From positions 16,416 to 80,415 of the forward strand of contig CALBZA010000029.1 in the NCBI GenBank assembly GCA_937890005.1: 64,000 nucleotides of DNA. The letters run 5' to 3'. Both the position numbers and the translations under genes were made by a program. The DNA is from an uncultured Verrucomicrobia subdivision 3 bacterium (GTDB lineage: Bacteria; Verrucomicrobiota; Verrucomicrobiia; Limisphaerales; DASXHY01). Below, one piece after another: positions 12,165-22,238 of this stretch. Every line of letters begins with the position of its first letter. The first letter of the stretch is position 1. The notes beneath the pieces are model-generated. The model was not told where the DNA came from. It made no database searches and worked only from the letters and a program-made list of their open reading frames with translations.

Positions 12165-12638
12165 CTACCAGCGGAAATGTGCGAATGCCTTGTTGGCCTG
12201 CGCCATCTTGTGCACTTCGTCCCGCTTGCGGATCGCGTTCCCCTGCCCCTGATAGGCTTCCATGATTTCCGCAGCGAGCGCGTCCTTCATCGGCGTGCCT
12301 TTGCGGGCATCGGCGAAATCAACGAGCCAGCGCATCGCAAGAGCGAACTGGCGGTCTGTTGCCACTTCAACCGGCACCTGGTAGGTCGCGCCACCGACGC
12401 GGCGGGCCTTCACCTCGAGACGAGGCTTGGCGTTGTCCACAGCGCGCTGAAGGACATCCAGGGGATTGACGGTCGGGTTCTTTTCGGCCAGACGATCGAA
12501 AGCGCCATAAACGATGCGCTGTGCGGTGCTCTTCTTGCCGCTGATCATGACGGTGTTCACAAGGCGCGAAACCAGTGTGCTGTTAAACTTCGCATCCTTC
12601 TGGAGCGGGCGACGGGTCGCTTGTCTTCTACGGGACAT
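12165..12638 (-). CDS. rpsG: 30S ribosomal protein S7
   Basis: uS7 nucleates assembly of the 30S head and contacts the E site. The protein has 157 aa, the normal length. It has the characteristic LVNTVMISGKKSTAQRIVYGA and RRVGGATYQVPVEV segments and a C-terminal AHFRW. It lies 29 bases after rpsL in the str operon order and is followed directly by a strong hairpin. Confidence 0.98.
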   Translation of the reverse strand: MSRRRQATRRPLQKDAKFNSTLVSRLVNTVMISGKKSTAQRIVYGAFDRLAEKNPTVNPLDVLQRAVDNAKPRLEVKARRVGGATYQVPVEVATDRQFALAMRWLVDFADARKGTPMKDALAAEIMEAYQGQGNAIRKRDEVHKMAQANKAFAHFRW

Positions 12639-12667
12639 AGTGTCGTTTGCTGTTTAAATCGTTGAAC

Positions 12668-13060
12668 TTACTTGCCGGCGGGCTTCGCCTCCTTCGGACG
12701 CTTCACGCCATACTTCGAGCGGCTCACGCGGCGCTTCTCAACACCGGCGGCATCGAGCGTGCCACGGACGATGTGGTAACGGACGCCGGGAAGATCCTTC
12801 ACACGGCCGCCGCGAACCAGGACGATCGAGTGTTCCTGAAGGTTGTGGCCTTCGTCAGGAATGTAGGCAATCACTTCGTATCCGTTGGTGAGGCGGACCT
12901 TCGCCACCTTGCGCATCGCCGAATTCGGCTTCTTGGGCGTACGGGTCATCACCTGAATGCAAACGCCCCGGCGGAACGGAGAGTTTTCCAAAGCTGGGGA
13001 CTTGGACTTGTAGCGAATCTTGCTACGTCCTTTGCGAACTAATTGATTGATCGTCGGCAT
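12668..13060 (-). CDS. rpsL: 30S ribosomal protein S12
   Basis: uS12 is the decoding-centre protein. The protein has 130 aa. The signature TPKKPNSAMRKVAKV and the loop RVKDLPGVRYH are intact, with the lysines whose mutation gives streptomycin resistance unchanged, so a streptomycin-sensitive allele is expected (inference). It is the first gene of the rpsL-rpsG group. A good promoter lies 47 bases upstream. Confidence 0.98.
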   Translation of the reverse strand: MPTINQLVRKGRSKIRYKSKSPALENSPFRRGVCIQVMTRTPKKPNSAMRKVAKVRLTNGYEVIAYIPDEGHNLQEHSIVLVRGGRVKDLPGVRYHIVRGTLDAAGVEKRRVSRSKYGVKRPKEAKPAGK

Positions 13061-13106
13061 TTGAAATTCGTTTTACCGCCCTCCACTCGGGAGAAACGGA
13101 GCGCGG

Positions 13107-13134
13107 AATATAACAAGTCGCATTTTTGTTGCAA
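13107..13134 (-). promoter_or_regulatory. Predicted sigma-70-type promoter of rpsL-rpsG
   Basis: On the minus strand, TTGCAA (13129-13134) and TATATT (13107-13112) are separated by 16 bp, about 45-50 bases before the rpsL start. The 325-bp gap 13061-13385 otherwise holds only the rpoC terminator, and no gene is visible in it. Confidence 0.6.
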
Positions 13135-13337
13135 CTAGATTCTCCGAACTTTTCAAGCAATTCTCATTTTTCGAGCCGTCCACCCCGGCCAAAGCAAATG
13201 CCTTCCGTCGAACTTCATTGCGGCCTCGAAATAAAGCCCATGCCTCTGATGTTTTCAAGGGGCTCAGACACACAGGATAGAAATCGACAAGCCAGCGATC
13301 GTGAATCTCTCTTTTCAACCAAGCCCCCTCAAAAGCG

Positions 13338-13368
13338 AAAAAGGCCGGTCTCGTGGGAGACCGGCCTT
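13338..13368 (-). terminator. Rho-independent terminator after rpoC
   Basis: A 12-bp perfect stem AAGGCCGGTCTC / GAGACCGGCCTT (13341-13352 with 13357-13368) has a GTGG loop and is followed by T-rich sequence on the minus strand. It lies 18 bases beyond the rpoC stop and ends the rplKAJL-rpoBC transcript. Confidence 0.85.
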
Positions 13369-13385
13369 GCGAGTGAATTGATCGT

Positions 13386-16300
13386 TCAGCCGACGAGCGG
13401 ATTCTCCGCCGCGGGTTGCTCGCCGCTTTCCTCAAGCAGCGGTTCTTCCGGCAGTTCGACGAGCGGCTTGAGCGTCACCTTGCGGTGATGATCGAAGCCC
13501 GTGCCTGCAGGAATGATGTGACCCATGATCACGTTTTCCTTGAAGCCACGCAGGTAATCGACCTTCGCGCGGGTGGCTGCTTCGGTGAGAACACGGGTGG
13601 TGTCCTGGAACGACGCCGCGCTCAGGAAGCTCTCGGTTTCGAGCGAGGCCTTCGTGATGCCAAGCAGCACAGGCTGCGCTTCGGCCGGTTTGCCACCCAT
13701 CTTCTCGACGCGGGAATTCTCTTCTTCGAACTCCAGCTTGTCGATCTGCTCGCCCCAGAGGAACGTCGTGTCGCCGGGCTCAGTGATGCGAACCTTGCGC
13801 AACATCTGGCGCACGATGATTTCGATGTGCTTGTCGTTAATCGTCACACCCTGGAGGCGATAAACTTCCTGCACTTCGTTCACCAAGTGCTCCTGGAGCT
13901 CCTGCGGTCCGCAGATGTCCAGAATTTCATGAGGATCGATCGGACCTTCAGTGAGCTGCTGGCCCTTCTTCACGTAGTCGCCCTTGAAGACGATGACGTG
14001 TTTGCCGATCGGGATGAGGTGTTCCTCTTCCACGGAGGTTTGCTGATCCTTGATGATGATGCAGCGCTTGCCGCGAACGCTCGGTCCGAAATCGACCACA
14101 CCGTCGATCTTGGAAATTTCCGCGGCGTCCTTCGGACGGCGCGCTTCGAACAGTTCGGCAACACGCGGAAGACCGCCGGTGATGTCCTTCGTCTTCGCGC
14201 TCTTGCGAGGCGTCTTGGCCATCAGCGTTCCGGCCACGATGCGATCGCCTTCGTTCACCACGATGTGAGCGCCGGACGGAATCGCGTAGCTCGCCGTGAT
14301 CTCGTTCTCGTCGTCGAGAATGATGATCTGCGGATGCAGGTCTTCCTTGTGTTCGATGACGACCATGGCTTCCTGCTGGGTCTGCTCATCGACTTCCTGC
14401 TTCATCGTGACGCCTTCGATGATGTCGTGGAACTTAATCTTGCCGGCCTTTTCAGAAAGAATCGGCACGTTGTAAGGATCCCACTGCACGAAGGTTTCAC
14501 CCTTCTTCACCTTGCCACCGTCGGCGACCGAGATGACGGCGCCGATGACGACGTTGTGATTTTCAAGTTCGCGTCCGTCGTCAGCCAGGATCGACACAGA
14601 ACCGTTCTTGTTCAGAACGATGTTGTTGCCGTCCTCAAGCCGCACGATACGGAGTTCGTTGTAGCGGATGATACCGTCGTACTTGGCCTTGATCTGCGGG
14701 ACCTTGAACTGCGCGGAGGCCGTTCCACCGATATGGAACGTACGCATCGTGAGCTGCGTTCCAGGTTCGCCGATCGACTGGGCGGCGATGATGCCGACCG
14801 CTTCGCCGAGCTTGACCAGCTGGCCGGTCGCAAGGTTGCGGCCGTAGCAATGTTTGCAGACACCGTGCTTGCTTTCGCAGGTGAGCACGGAGCGGATCTT
14901 CACCTTTTCAACGCCCGACTGATCGATCGCCTTGGCCTTGACCTCGTCGATCTCTTCATTGGCCTTGACGAGCAGTTCCTTCGGATTGCTCGGGTTTTTG
15001 ATGTCGTCGCATGAAAGACGTCCCACGAGACGATCGGCGAGTTTGACAACGATGTCGTCGCCTTCGGAGATCGCCTGAACCCAGATGCCGTTGGTCGTGC
15101 CGCAATCCTCTTCGCGGATGATCACGTCCTGCGCCACGTCCACGAGCTTGCGGGTCATGTAACCCGAGTCAGCGGTCTTGAGCGCGGTGTCGGCGAGACC
15201 CTTGCGGGCGCCGTGAGTGGAGATGAAGTATTCCAACACCGTCAGACCTTCGCGGAAGTTCGACAGAATCGGCTTCTCGATGATGTCGCCGCTCGGCTTG
15301 GCCATCAGTCCGCGGACACCCGCGAGCTGACGAACCTGCTGGCGGTTACCGCGGGCGCCGGAATCGACCATCAGATAGACAGGATTGAATTCCTTCTTGC
15401 CCTGGTTCTTTTCCAGCGTGCGGAACATGACGTTCGCGATCTGGTCGGTGCAATGCGTCCAGATATCGACGATCTTGTTGTAGCGTTCGCCCGGAGTGAT
15501 GACACCCTTGCGATACTGCTTCTCGACTTCCTTGATCTGCTTCTGCGCGGCTTCGATTTCCTGGTCCTTCTCGACCGGGATGATCATGTCGTCGATGCCG
15601 ATCGAAACACCGGCCTTCGTCGCATTGATGAAGCCGAGTTCCTTCAGCTTGTCGAGCATGATGACCGTCTTCTCATGGCCGCAAACCTTGTAGCAGCGCC
15701 AGATGAGATCGCCGATCTCGCCCTTCTTGACGACCTTGTTCGGGAAGCCAAGTTCCGGTGGCCAGATTTCGCTGAACAGCACGCGGCCAACAGTCGTGAC
15801 AATCACCTTGTTGTTCGCGTCGCCGTAAACGGTCTGTTTGCCGAGATCCGGATTCGCGAGGCGGATGCGATCGTGCGTCTTCACCGCGCCGTCGTCGTAA
15901 GCAAAAACAACTTCCTGCTTCGAACCGAACAGTGGCAGCGTCTTCACGTCGGATGGCATCGGCGTGCGGGGCTCGGCCGTGAGGTAATAGCAACCGAGCG
16001 TGATGTCCTGCGTCGGCGTGATGATCGGCTTGCCGGATGAAGGCGAGAAGATGTTGTTCGTCGCCATCATCAGGAGCCGGGCTTCCATCTGCGCTTCAAC
16101 CGAGAGCGGAACGTGCACGGCCATCTGATCACCGTCGAAGTCCGCGTTGTAGGCGGTACAGACGAGCGGATGAATGCGGATCGCTTCGCCTTCGATGAGC
16201 TGCGGCTCGAACGCCTGGACCGACAGACGGTGCAGCGTCGGAGCGCGGTTGAGCATGACAGCGTGGCCGCGTGTGACTTCTTCGAGGATGTCCCACACTT

Positions 16301-17531
16301 CGCTTGTCTGGCGTTCAATCATCTTCTTGGCCGAACGCACGGTGTGCACATAGCCAAGTTCCTTGAGGCGGCGAATGATGAACGGCTCGAACAGCACGAG
16401 AGCCATTTTCTTCGGCAGACCGCACTGGTTGAGCTTGAGTTCCGGACCGATGACGATGACCGAACGGCCGGAGTAATCGACGCGTTTGCCGAGCAGGTTC
16501 TGACGGAAACGTCCGCTCTTGCCCTTGAGCATGTCGGAGAGCGACTTGAGCGAGCGGTTGCCGGCGCCGGTGACAGCGCGGCCATGACGGCCGTTGTCGA
16601 ACAACGCATCGACAGCTTCCTGCAGCATGCGCTTCTCGTTGCGGATGATGACTTCCGGCGTCTTGAGCTGGAGCAGGTTCTTCAACCGGTTGTTGCGGTT
16701 GATCACGCGACGATAGAGATCGTTGAGGTCGGAGGTCGCAAAGCGGCCGCCTTCCAGCGGAACGAGCGGACGGAGATCCGGAGGAATCACCGGCAGCACC
16801 GTCAGAATCATCCATTCCGGACGGCTCTTGGACTGCTGGAGACCCTGGAGCAGTTTGATCCGCTTGGCGATCTTCTTGCGGATCTGCTTGCTCTTGGTTT
16901 CGGTCATGCCGATCTGGAGAGCATCGATCTGCTTGGCGAGATCCACTTTCGCGAGCGCTTCACGAACGGCTTCGGCGCCCATTTTGGCGAGGAATGCATC
17001 CGGTCCGTACGTTTCGCGGGCTTCACGATATTCGTGTTCGCTGAGCAGCTGGTTCTGCTTGAGCGGCGTCGAACCCGGATCGATCACCATGTAATCTTCA
17101 TAGTAGATCACGCGTTCGAGGTTGCGGGCGGTCATGTCGAGTGCGAGGCCGATGCGGGACGGCATGCACTTGAAGAACCAGATGTGGCAGACGGGAACGG
17201 CGAGTTCGATGTGGCCCATGCGTTCGCGGCGAACGCGGGCAAGCGTCACTTCAACGCCGCAACGATCGCAGACAACGCCGCGATGCTTGATGCGCTTATA
17301 CTTTCCGCAGGAGCATTCCCAGTCCTTCACCGGACCGAAGATGCGTTCGCAGAACAAGCCGCCCTTTTCCGGCTTGAACGTGCGGTAGTTGATCGTTTCA
17401 GGGTTTTTGACTTCACCCTTGGACCAGGAACGAATGGCGTCGGGCGACGCGACGGAGATCGCGACGTGCTCCACCTGATTCACCTTCTCCAGCCCGAGCA
17501 ACTCACGGGCGCTTTCTTTAGTGCTAATCAT
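13386..17531 (-). CDS. rpoC: DNA-directed RNA polymerase beta' subunit
   Basis: This is the catalytic beta' subunit. The protein has 1381 aa from ATG 17531 (MISTKESARELLG). An in-frame ATG 11 codons upstream (17564) would add MIAGKPAERTC, but that stretch contains a small hairpin and is less family-like. The zinc-binding Cys motif CSCGKYKRIKHRGVVCDRCG is near residues 70-90, the active-site NADFDGDQM near 460 and the second zinc site CESKHGVCKHCYG near 885. It begins 47 bases after rpoB and ends at a strong terminator. Confidence 0.98.
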   Translation of the reverse strand: MISTKESARELLGLEKVNQVEHVAISVASPDAIRSWSKGEVKNPETINYRTFKPEKGGLFCERIFGPVKDWECSCGKYKRIKHRGVVCDRCGVEVTLARVRRERMGHIELAVPVCHIWFFKCMPSRIGLALDMTARNLERVIYYEDYMVIDPGSTPLKQNQLLSEHEYREARETYGPDAFLAKMGAEAVREALAKVDLAKQIDALQIGMTETKSKQIRKKIAKRIKLLQGLQQSKSRPEWMILTVLPVIPPDLRPLVPLEGGRFATSDLNDLYRRVINRNNRLKNLLQLKTPEVIIRNEKRMLQEAVDALFDNGRHGRAVTGAGNRSLKSLSDMLKGKSGRFRQNLLGKRVDYSGRSVIVIGPELKLNQCGLPKKMALVLFEPFIIRRLKELGYVHTVRSAKKMIERQTSEVWDILEEVTRGHAVMLNRAPTLHRLSVQAFEPQLIEGEAIRIHPLVCTAYNADFDGDQMAVHVPLSVEAQMEARLLMMATNNIFSPSSGKPIITPTQDITLGCYYLTAEPRTPMPSDVKTLPLFGSKQEVVFAYDDGAVKTHDRIRLANPDLGKQTVYGDANNKVIVTTVGRVLFSEIWPPELGFPNKVVKKGEIGDLIWRCYKVCGHEKTVIMLDKLKELGFINATKAGVSIGIDDMIIPVEKDQEIEAAQKQIKEVEKQYRKGVITPGERYNKIVDIWTHCTDQIANVMFRTLEKNQGKKEFNPVYLMVDSGARGNRQQVRQLAGVRGLMAKPSGDIIEKPILSNFREGLTVLEYFISTHGARKGLADTALKTADSGYMTRKLVDVAQDVIIREEDCGTTNGIWVQAISEGDDIVVKLADRLVGRLSCDDIKNPSNPKELLVKANEEIDEVKAKAIDQSGVEKVKIRSVLTCESKHGVCKHCYGRNLATGQLVKLGEAVGIIAAQSIGEPGTQLTMRTFHIGGTASAQFKVPQIKAKYDGIIRYNELRIVRLEDGNNIVLNKNGSVSILADDGRELENHNVVIGAVISVADGGKVKKGETFVQWDPYNVPILSEKAGKIKFHDIIEGVTMKQEVDEQTQQEAMVVIEHKEDLHPQIIILDDENEITASYAIPSGAHIVVNEGDRIVAGTLMAKTPRKSAKTKDITGGLPRVAELFEARRPKDAAEISKIDGVVDFGPSVRGKRCIIIKDQQTSVEEEHLIPIGKHVIVFKGDYVKKGQQLTEGPIDPHEILDICGPQELQEHLVNEVQEVYRLQGVTINDKHIEIIVRQMLRKVRITEPGDTTFLWGEQIDKLEFEEENSRVEKMGGKPAEAQPVLLGITKASLETESFLSAASFQDTTRVLTEAATRAKVDYLRGFKENVIMGHIIPAGTGFDHHRKVTLKPLVELPEEPLLEESGEQPAAENPLVG

Positions 17532-17578
17532 ACAAGTTCTTTCAGCGGGTTTCCCCGCAATCAATTTCGATTAAAGGA

Positions 17579-20500
17579 TCAAAGAGCCACCGTCTGCTGT
17601 TCTGCAGCCGCCTGTTCAACCGGGTTGGAGTAGCCAACCTTGACGTCGAGACCGAGCGATTGCATTTCCTTGACGAGCACGTTGAAGGATTCCGGAATGC
17701 CGGCCTCCAGCGAGTTGTCGCCCTTGACGATGCTTTCGTAGATGCGCGTGCGCCCCTGCACGTCGTCCGATTTGACCGTGAGCAGTTCCTGCAGCGTGTA
17801 GGCCGCGCCGTAGGCTTCCATCGCCCAGACTTCCATTTCGCCGAAGCGCTGGCCGCCGTACTGCGCCTTGCCGCCCAACGGCTGCTGGGTGACGAGCGAG
17901 TAAGGCCCGACCGCCCGGGCGTGAATCTTGTCCGCAACCAGGTGACCCAGCTTCATCATGTAGATGTAGCCGACCACAATTTCCTGATCGAAACGTTCGC
18001 CGGTGCGACCGTCGATGAGGTGCGTCTTGCCGTGGTTCGGCAATCCAGCCTGGTCGAGGAAGCCGCGGACTTCCTTCTCTTTGATGCCGTCGAAGACCGG
18101 CGTGGCGAACTTCATTCCAAGCAGCTTCGCCGCCCAGCCCAGGTGCGTTTCCAACACCTGACCGACATTCATACGCGAAGGCACGCCCAGCGGATTCAAG
18201 ACGATTTCCACCGGAGTTCCATCCGCGAGCATCGGCATGTCCTCTTCCGGAACGATCTTGGCGACGACACCCTTGTTACCGTGGCGTCCCGCCATCTTGT
18301 CACCGACAGAGAGCTTGCGCTTCGAGGCGATGTAAACCTTCACAGATTTCACCACGCCGCTGTCGGTGCCTTCACCGGCTTCAGCCCGCTCCATCTCTTC
18401 GTCGTACTGCATCTGAAGATCATCGAACTTCTTCTTAAACTGCCCGATGATTTCGTTGATCTTGTTGCGAATCGGCGATGGGTCGATCTCGATGCGATCG
18501 TAAACCATGGCAAGCTTGCGCAGCAGCGTCTTGGTGATCTTGCGGTTCGCCGGGATGATGATCTCGCCGGTTTCGCTGTTGACCACGTCGAGCGGAATCT
18601 TCTCGCCGAGCAGGATGTTCGAGAGCGCCTCGGTCAGCTGATCGCGCAGCTCGTCGGTCTTCTTCTTGTATTCGTCCTCAACCTGCTTCGCGTGTTTCTT
18701 CTCTTCGCTGACGACAGCGCGTTCGCGTTCGGATTCCTTCTTCGAAGAAACCTTCACGTCCATCACGATGCCGTAGGTGCCTGATGGAACCTTGAGCGAG
18801 GTGTCCTTAACGTCGGCGGCTTTTTCACCGAAGATCGCGCGGAGCAAACGCTCTTCCGGAGCGAGTTCCGTTTCGGACTTTGGAGTGATCTTGCCGACGA
18901 GAATGTCGCCGGGCTTCACTTCAGCGCCAACGCGGATCACGCCGTCCGGCCCGAGGTTCTTCAGGGCTTCATCACCGAGGTTCGGGATGTCGCGCGTGAT
19001 TTCTTCCGGTCCGAGCTTCGTATCGCGGGCGGCCACTTCGAATTCATCGATATGGATCGAGGTGAAGATGTCTTCCTTCACGATCTTCTCGCTGATGAGG
19101 ATGGCGTCCTCGAAGTTGTAACCGTTCCACGGCATGAACGCGACGAGCACGTTGCGGCCGAGGGCGAGTTCTCCACCCTGCGTGCAGGGGCCGTCGGCAA
19201 TGACCTGGCCCTTCTTGATGTGGTCGCCCTTCTTCACCAGGATTTTCTGGTTGATGCAGGTGGCCGCATTCGAACGCATGAACTTGCGCACCGGATAAAC
19301 CCAGATGCCCTTCTCAGGATCGGTCTTCAGCTTCTTCTTCGTTTCCGGAAGCTTGCCGTCCTCCGTGATGATGATCTGGTTGCCAGTGACAGATGCCACG
19401 CGGCCGGATTCCTCCGCCACGATGACGGCGCGCGAGTCGCGTGCAACACGATCTTCGAGACCGGTTGCGACGAACGGCGCCTCCGTGACGAGCAGCGGCA
19501 CTGCCTGGCGTTGCATGTTCGAACCCATCAACGCGCGGTTCGCGTCGTCGTGTTCAAGGAACGGAATCAGCGATGCAGCAACGGAGACGAGCTGCTTCGG
19601 CGAGACGTCCATGTAATCGACTTTCGACGGTTCCAGATCGACGAAGTCACCACCGCGACCTCGGCACACGATGCGGTCCTGTGTGAAGCGACCTTTCTCG
19701 TCCACCGGCGTGTTCGCCTGCGCGACGAAGTAGTTCTCTTCCCGGTCACCGGTCAGGTATTCGATCTTCTCGGTGACACGACCGTTTTCGACCTTGCGAT
19801 AAGGTGTTTCGAGGAAGCCGAAATCGTTGATGCGGGCGAACGTCGCCAGTGACGCGATCAAACCGATGTTCGGACCTTCAGGAGTTTCAACCGGGCAAAT
19901 GCGGCCGTAGTGCGACGGATGAACGTCGCGAACTTCGAAGCCGGCACGATCGCGCGAGAGACCGCCAGGCCCGAGGGCCGAAAGACGGCGCTTGTGGGTC
20001 AGCTCGGCGAGCGGGTTGATCTGATCCATGAACTGCGACAGCTGGCTGCGGCCGAAGAAGTCGCGGATCACGGCGCTGAGCGCCTTCGGATTGATCAGCT
20101 TCTGCGGCGACATCGCTTCGACACCCTGATCGAAGAGCGTCATGCGCTCCTTGACGAGGCGTTCGGTGCGGGCCAGACCGACGCGGCACTGATTCGCAAG
20201 CAATTCGCCGACAGTACGAACGCGGCGGCTGCCGAGGTGATCGATGTCGTCCAGCGTGCCTTCGCCCTTCTTGAGGCGGAGGAGATACTTCGTCGCTGCA
20301 ACGAGATCTTCCTTGGTCAGGATGCGGGAATCGTTCTTCGCATCGAGGCCGAGCTTCTGGTTGATCTTGTAACGTCCGACGCGGCCGAGATCGTAGCGCT
20401 TTGCGTCAAAGAACAGGCGCTTGATCAACGCACGAGCGTTGGCTGCGGTGGGCGGATCGCCAGGACGGAGGCGGCGATAGATATCCTTCAACGCCTCTTC

Positions 20501-21448
20501 TTCATTCTTGGCGGGATCCTTCTTCATGCATTTGATGACGATCCCTTCGTCAGCGGTCGTATCGACCACCTTGATCGTCTTCACGCCGAGTTCAGCGATC
20601 TGCTTCACCACCGCTTTGGAAAGCGGCTCAAATGCGCGAGCGACCACGAGACCCTTGTCCTGATCGACAGCGTCTTCGATGAGAACCTTGTTCGGAAGGT
20701 CGTCATGCTTCTCGGCTTCCTTCACGCTCATCTCTTCGATTTCGTAGAAGAGACGCAAAATTTCTTCGTCCGTGCCGCGGCTCTTGTCCGCATCCTTGCC
20801 GCCCTTGGTTTCCTTGCCTTCAGAATCGAGGAAGCTGAGCGCGCGGAAGAGGGTCGTCGTCAGAAATTTCCGGCGGCGCTTCTTGCGGTCGAGATAAACG
20901 TAAAGCAGATCGCTCGTGTCGAACTGCGCTTCATACCAGGAACCGCGGTCAGGGATGATGCGGAAGGAATGCAGCGTCTTGCCGTTCGGATGCTGGGTGG
21001 CTTCGAAAGCCAAGCCGGGGGAACGATGCAGCTGGCTGACAATGACGCGCTCGGCGCCATTGATGACGAACGTGCCCTGGGGCGTCATCAGCGGCAGCTC
21101 GCCCATGAACACCTTTTCTTCCTTGGTGCCCTTCTCCTCTTTCAGCAGGAAGGTCACGTAAAGCGGCGCGCCGTAGGTCAGGCCTTCGCGGAGACACTCC
21201 AGCCAGTCGAGTTTCGGTTCGCCGATTTCGTAGGAATGGAAATCGAGGACGCATTTCCCGTCGTAACTTTCGATGGGAAACACTTCAGTGAATACAGCCT
21301 GCAAGCCCAAATTTTTCCGCTTGGACTGCGGAATCTCCGCCTGCAGAAACTCCTTGTACGAATTGGTCTGCAATTCGATGAGGTTCGGCGGAGCGATGAT
21401 TTCTTTAATCTTTCCGAAGTTGATTCGTTCTGTGGCTCGCGATGGCAT
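17579..21448 (-). CDS. rpoB: DNA-directed RNA polymerase beta subunit
   Basis: The protein has 1289 aa from ATG 21448, which has AAGG five bases upstream; a GTG at 21484 would add 12 residues. The rifampicin pocket (SQFMDQINPLAELTHKRRLS, about residue 465) keeps the Asp, His and Ser of sensitive enzymes. The conserved HYGRICPVETPEGPNIGLI follows near 517, and GRHGNKGVVAKI and the C-terminal DVQGRTRIYESIVKGDN region are present. It heads the rpoBC pair and is preceded by a 221-bp structured leader after rplL. Confidence 0.98.
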   Translation of the reverse strand: MPSRATERINFGKIKEIIAPPNLIELQTNSYKEFLQAEIPQSKRKNLGLQAVFTEVFPIESYDGKCVLDFHSYEIGEPKLDWLECLREGLTYGAPLYVTFLLKEEKGTKEEKVFMGELPLMTPQGTFVINGAERVIVSQLHRSPGLAFEATQHPNGKTLHSFRIIPDRGSWYEAQFDTSDLLYVYLDRKKRRRKFLTTTLFRALSFLDSEGKETKGGKDADKSRGTDEEILRLFYEIEEMSVKEAEKHDDLPNKVLIEDAVDQDKGLVVARAFEPLSKAVVKQIAELGVKTIKVVDTTADEGIVIKCMKKDPAKNEEEALKDIYRRLRPGDPPTAANARALIKRLFFDAKRYDLGRVGRYKINQKLGLDAKNDSRILTKEDLVAATKYLLRLKKGEGTLDDIDHLGSRRVRTVGELLANQCRVGLARTERLVKERMTLFDQGVEAMSPQKLINPKALSAVIRDFFGRSQLSQFMDQINPLAELTHKRRLSALGPGGLSRDRAGFEVRDVHPSHYGRICPVETPEGPNIGLIASLATFARINDFGFLETPYRKVENGRVTEKIEYLTGDREENYFVAQANTPVDEKGRFTQDRIVCRGRGGDFVDLEPSKVDYMDVSPKQLVSVAASLIPFLEHDDANRALMGSNMQRQAVPLLVTEAPFVATGLEDRVARDSRAVIVAEESGRVASVTGNQIIITEDGKLPETKKKLKTDPEKGIWVYPVRKFMRSNAATCINQKILVKKGDHIKKGQVIADGPCTQGGELALGRNVLVAFMPWNGYNFEDAILISEKIVKEDIFTSIHIDEFEVAARDTKLGPEEITRDIPNLGDEALKNLGPDGVIRVGAEVKPGDILVGKITPKSETELAPEERLLRAIFGEKAADVKDTSLKVPSGTYGIVMDVKVSSKKESERERAVVSEEKKHAKQVEDEYKKKTDELRDQLTEALSNILLGEKIPLDVVNSETGEIIIPANRKITKTLLRKLAMVYDRIEIDPSPIRNKINEIIGQFKKKFDDLQMQYDEEMERAEAGEGTDSGVVKSVKVYIASKRKLSVGDKMAGRHGNKGVVAKIVPEEDMPMLADGTPVEIVLNPLGVPSRMNVGQVLETHLGWAAKLLGMKFATPVFDGIKEKEVRGFLDQAGLPNHGKTHLIDGRTGERFDQEIVVGYIYMMKLGHLVADKIHARAVGPYSLVTQQPLGGKAQYGGQRFGEMEVWAMEAYGAAYTLQELLTVKSDDVQGRTRIYESIVKGDNSLEAGIPESFNVLVKEMQSLGLDVKVGYSNPVEQAAAEQQTVAL

Positions 21449-21511
21449 TTTAACCTTAATCACTGTGGGTGGTTTTACGGACACACCCGTTTTTTCTTCT
21501 AAACGACAGAA

Positions 21512-21654
21512 GGCAAGTACCCTGTATTCACAGCGAACTTGCCCGACTTAACAGCCATCGAAATGGCTTCGATGTCTATCCGTCTTCTTATCTAAAAACT
21601 TCCTAAATTAGAATCAGCAGGCGAAGCGGGGCGGCGGGAATTCACCGCCGCCCC
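21512..21654 (-). promoter_or_regulatory. Structured rplL-rpoB leader with three hairpins
   Basis: The gap between rplL and rpoB holds three inverted repeats. A 10-bp GC stem GGGGCGGCGG / CCGCCGCCCC (21628-21654) lies just after rplL without a T-run. A 6-bp stem with TTCG loop on the minus strand is at 21553-21568. GGCAAGT / ACTTGCC enclosing CTGT / ACAG is at 21512-21543. The arrangement suggests attenuation or RNA processing between ribosomal protein and polymerase genes, as in the E. coli rplL-rpoB gap; the mechanism here is inference. Confidence 0.55.
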
Positions 21655-21669
21655 AAATCAATGCGCCGA

Positions 21670-22062
21670 TTACTTTACCTCAACCTTGGCGCCTGCTTCT
21701 TCAAGTTTCTTCTTGGCTGCATCGGAGTCAGCCTTGTTGGCACCCTCGAGCACGGGCTTCGGAGCACCTTCGACCAGAGCCTTGGCTTCCGCCAGACCCA
21801 GGCCAGCCTTGACTTCACGGACAGCCTTGATGACCGCGATCTTCTTGTCGGCCGGAACCGAGGCGAGGATCACGTCAAAGGTGTCTTTGGCAGCAGCGGC
21901 CGGAGCGGCAGCGCCAGCGGCAGGAGCGCCAGCGGCGGCAACCGCGACAGGAGCGGCAGCGGAGACACCCCACTTGTTTTCGAGCTCTTTAACGAGGTCA
22001 GCGATTTCAATGACCGTCGCGTTGCTCAGTTGTTCAATGATCGTAGCTTTATCTAACGCCAT
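21670..22062 (-). CDS. rplL: 50S ribosomal protein L7/L12
   Basis: bL12 forms the stalk that recruits translation GTPases. The protein has 130 aa from ATG 22062, which has AAAGG five bases upstream; the longer frame to 22095 is unlikely. It shows an N-terminal dimerisation region (MALDKATIIEQLSNATVIE), an Ala/Pro/Gly-rich hinge (residues about 40-60) and a C-terminal domain with DFDVIL-like DTFDVILASV and KAGLGLAEAKALVE. It is next to rplJ in the usual order. Confidence 0.98.
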   Translation of the reverse strand: MALDKATIIEQLSNATVIEIADLVKELENKWGVSAAAPVAVAAAGAPAAGAAAPAAAAKDTFDVILASVPADKKIAVIKAVREVKAGLGLAEAKALVEGAPKPVLEGANKADSDAAKKKLEEAGAKVEVK

Positions 22063-22238
22063 GTTACCTTTCGTCTCGTCGTCTCCCGTGGCCACGGAAG
22101 TTTTAAGTTCACTGCCTGCAAACCGACGATTTACGTTGTTGTTTTTGTTTGTATCCCGCTCCGCTGGCTAAAACGGAGCGGAAATCTATATCAAATCCGA
22201 TTTTGTGCAAATTGCGCCCGATTTCCGGGACGCAATCG

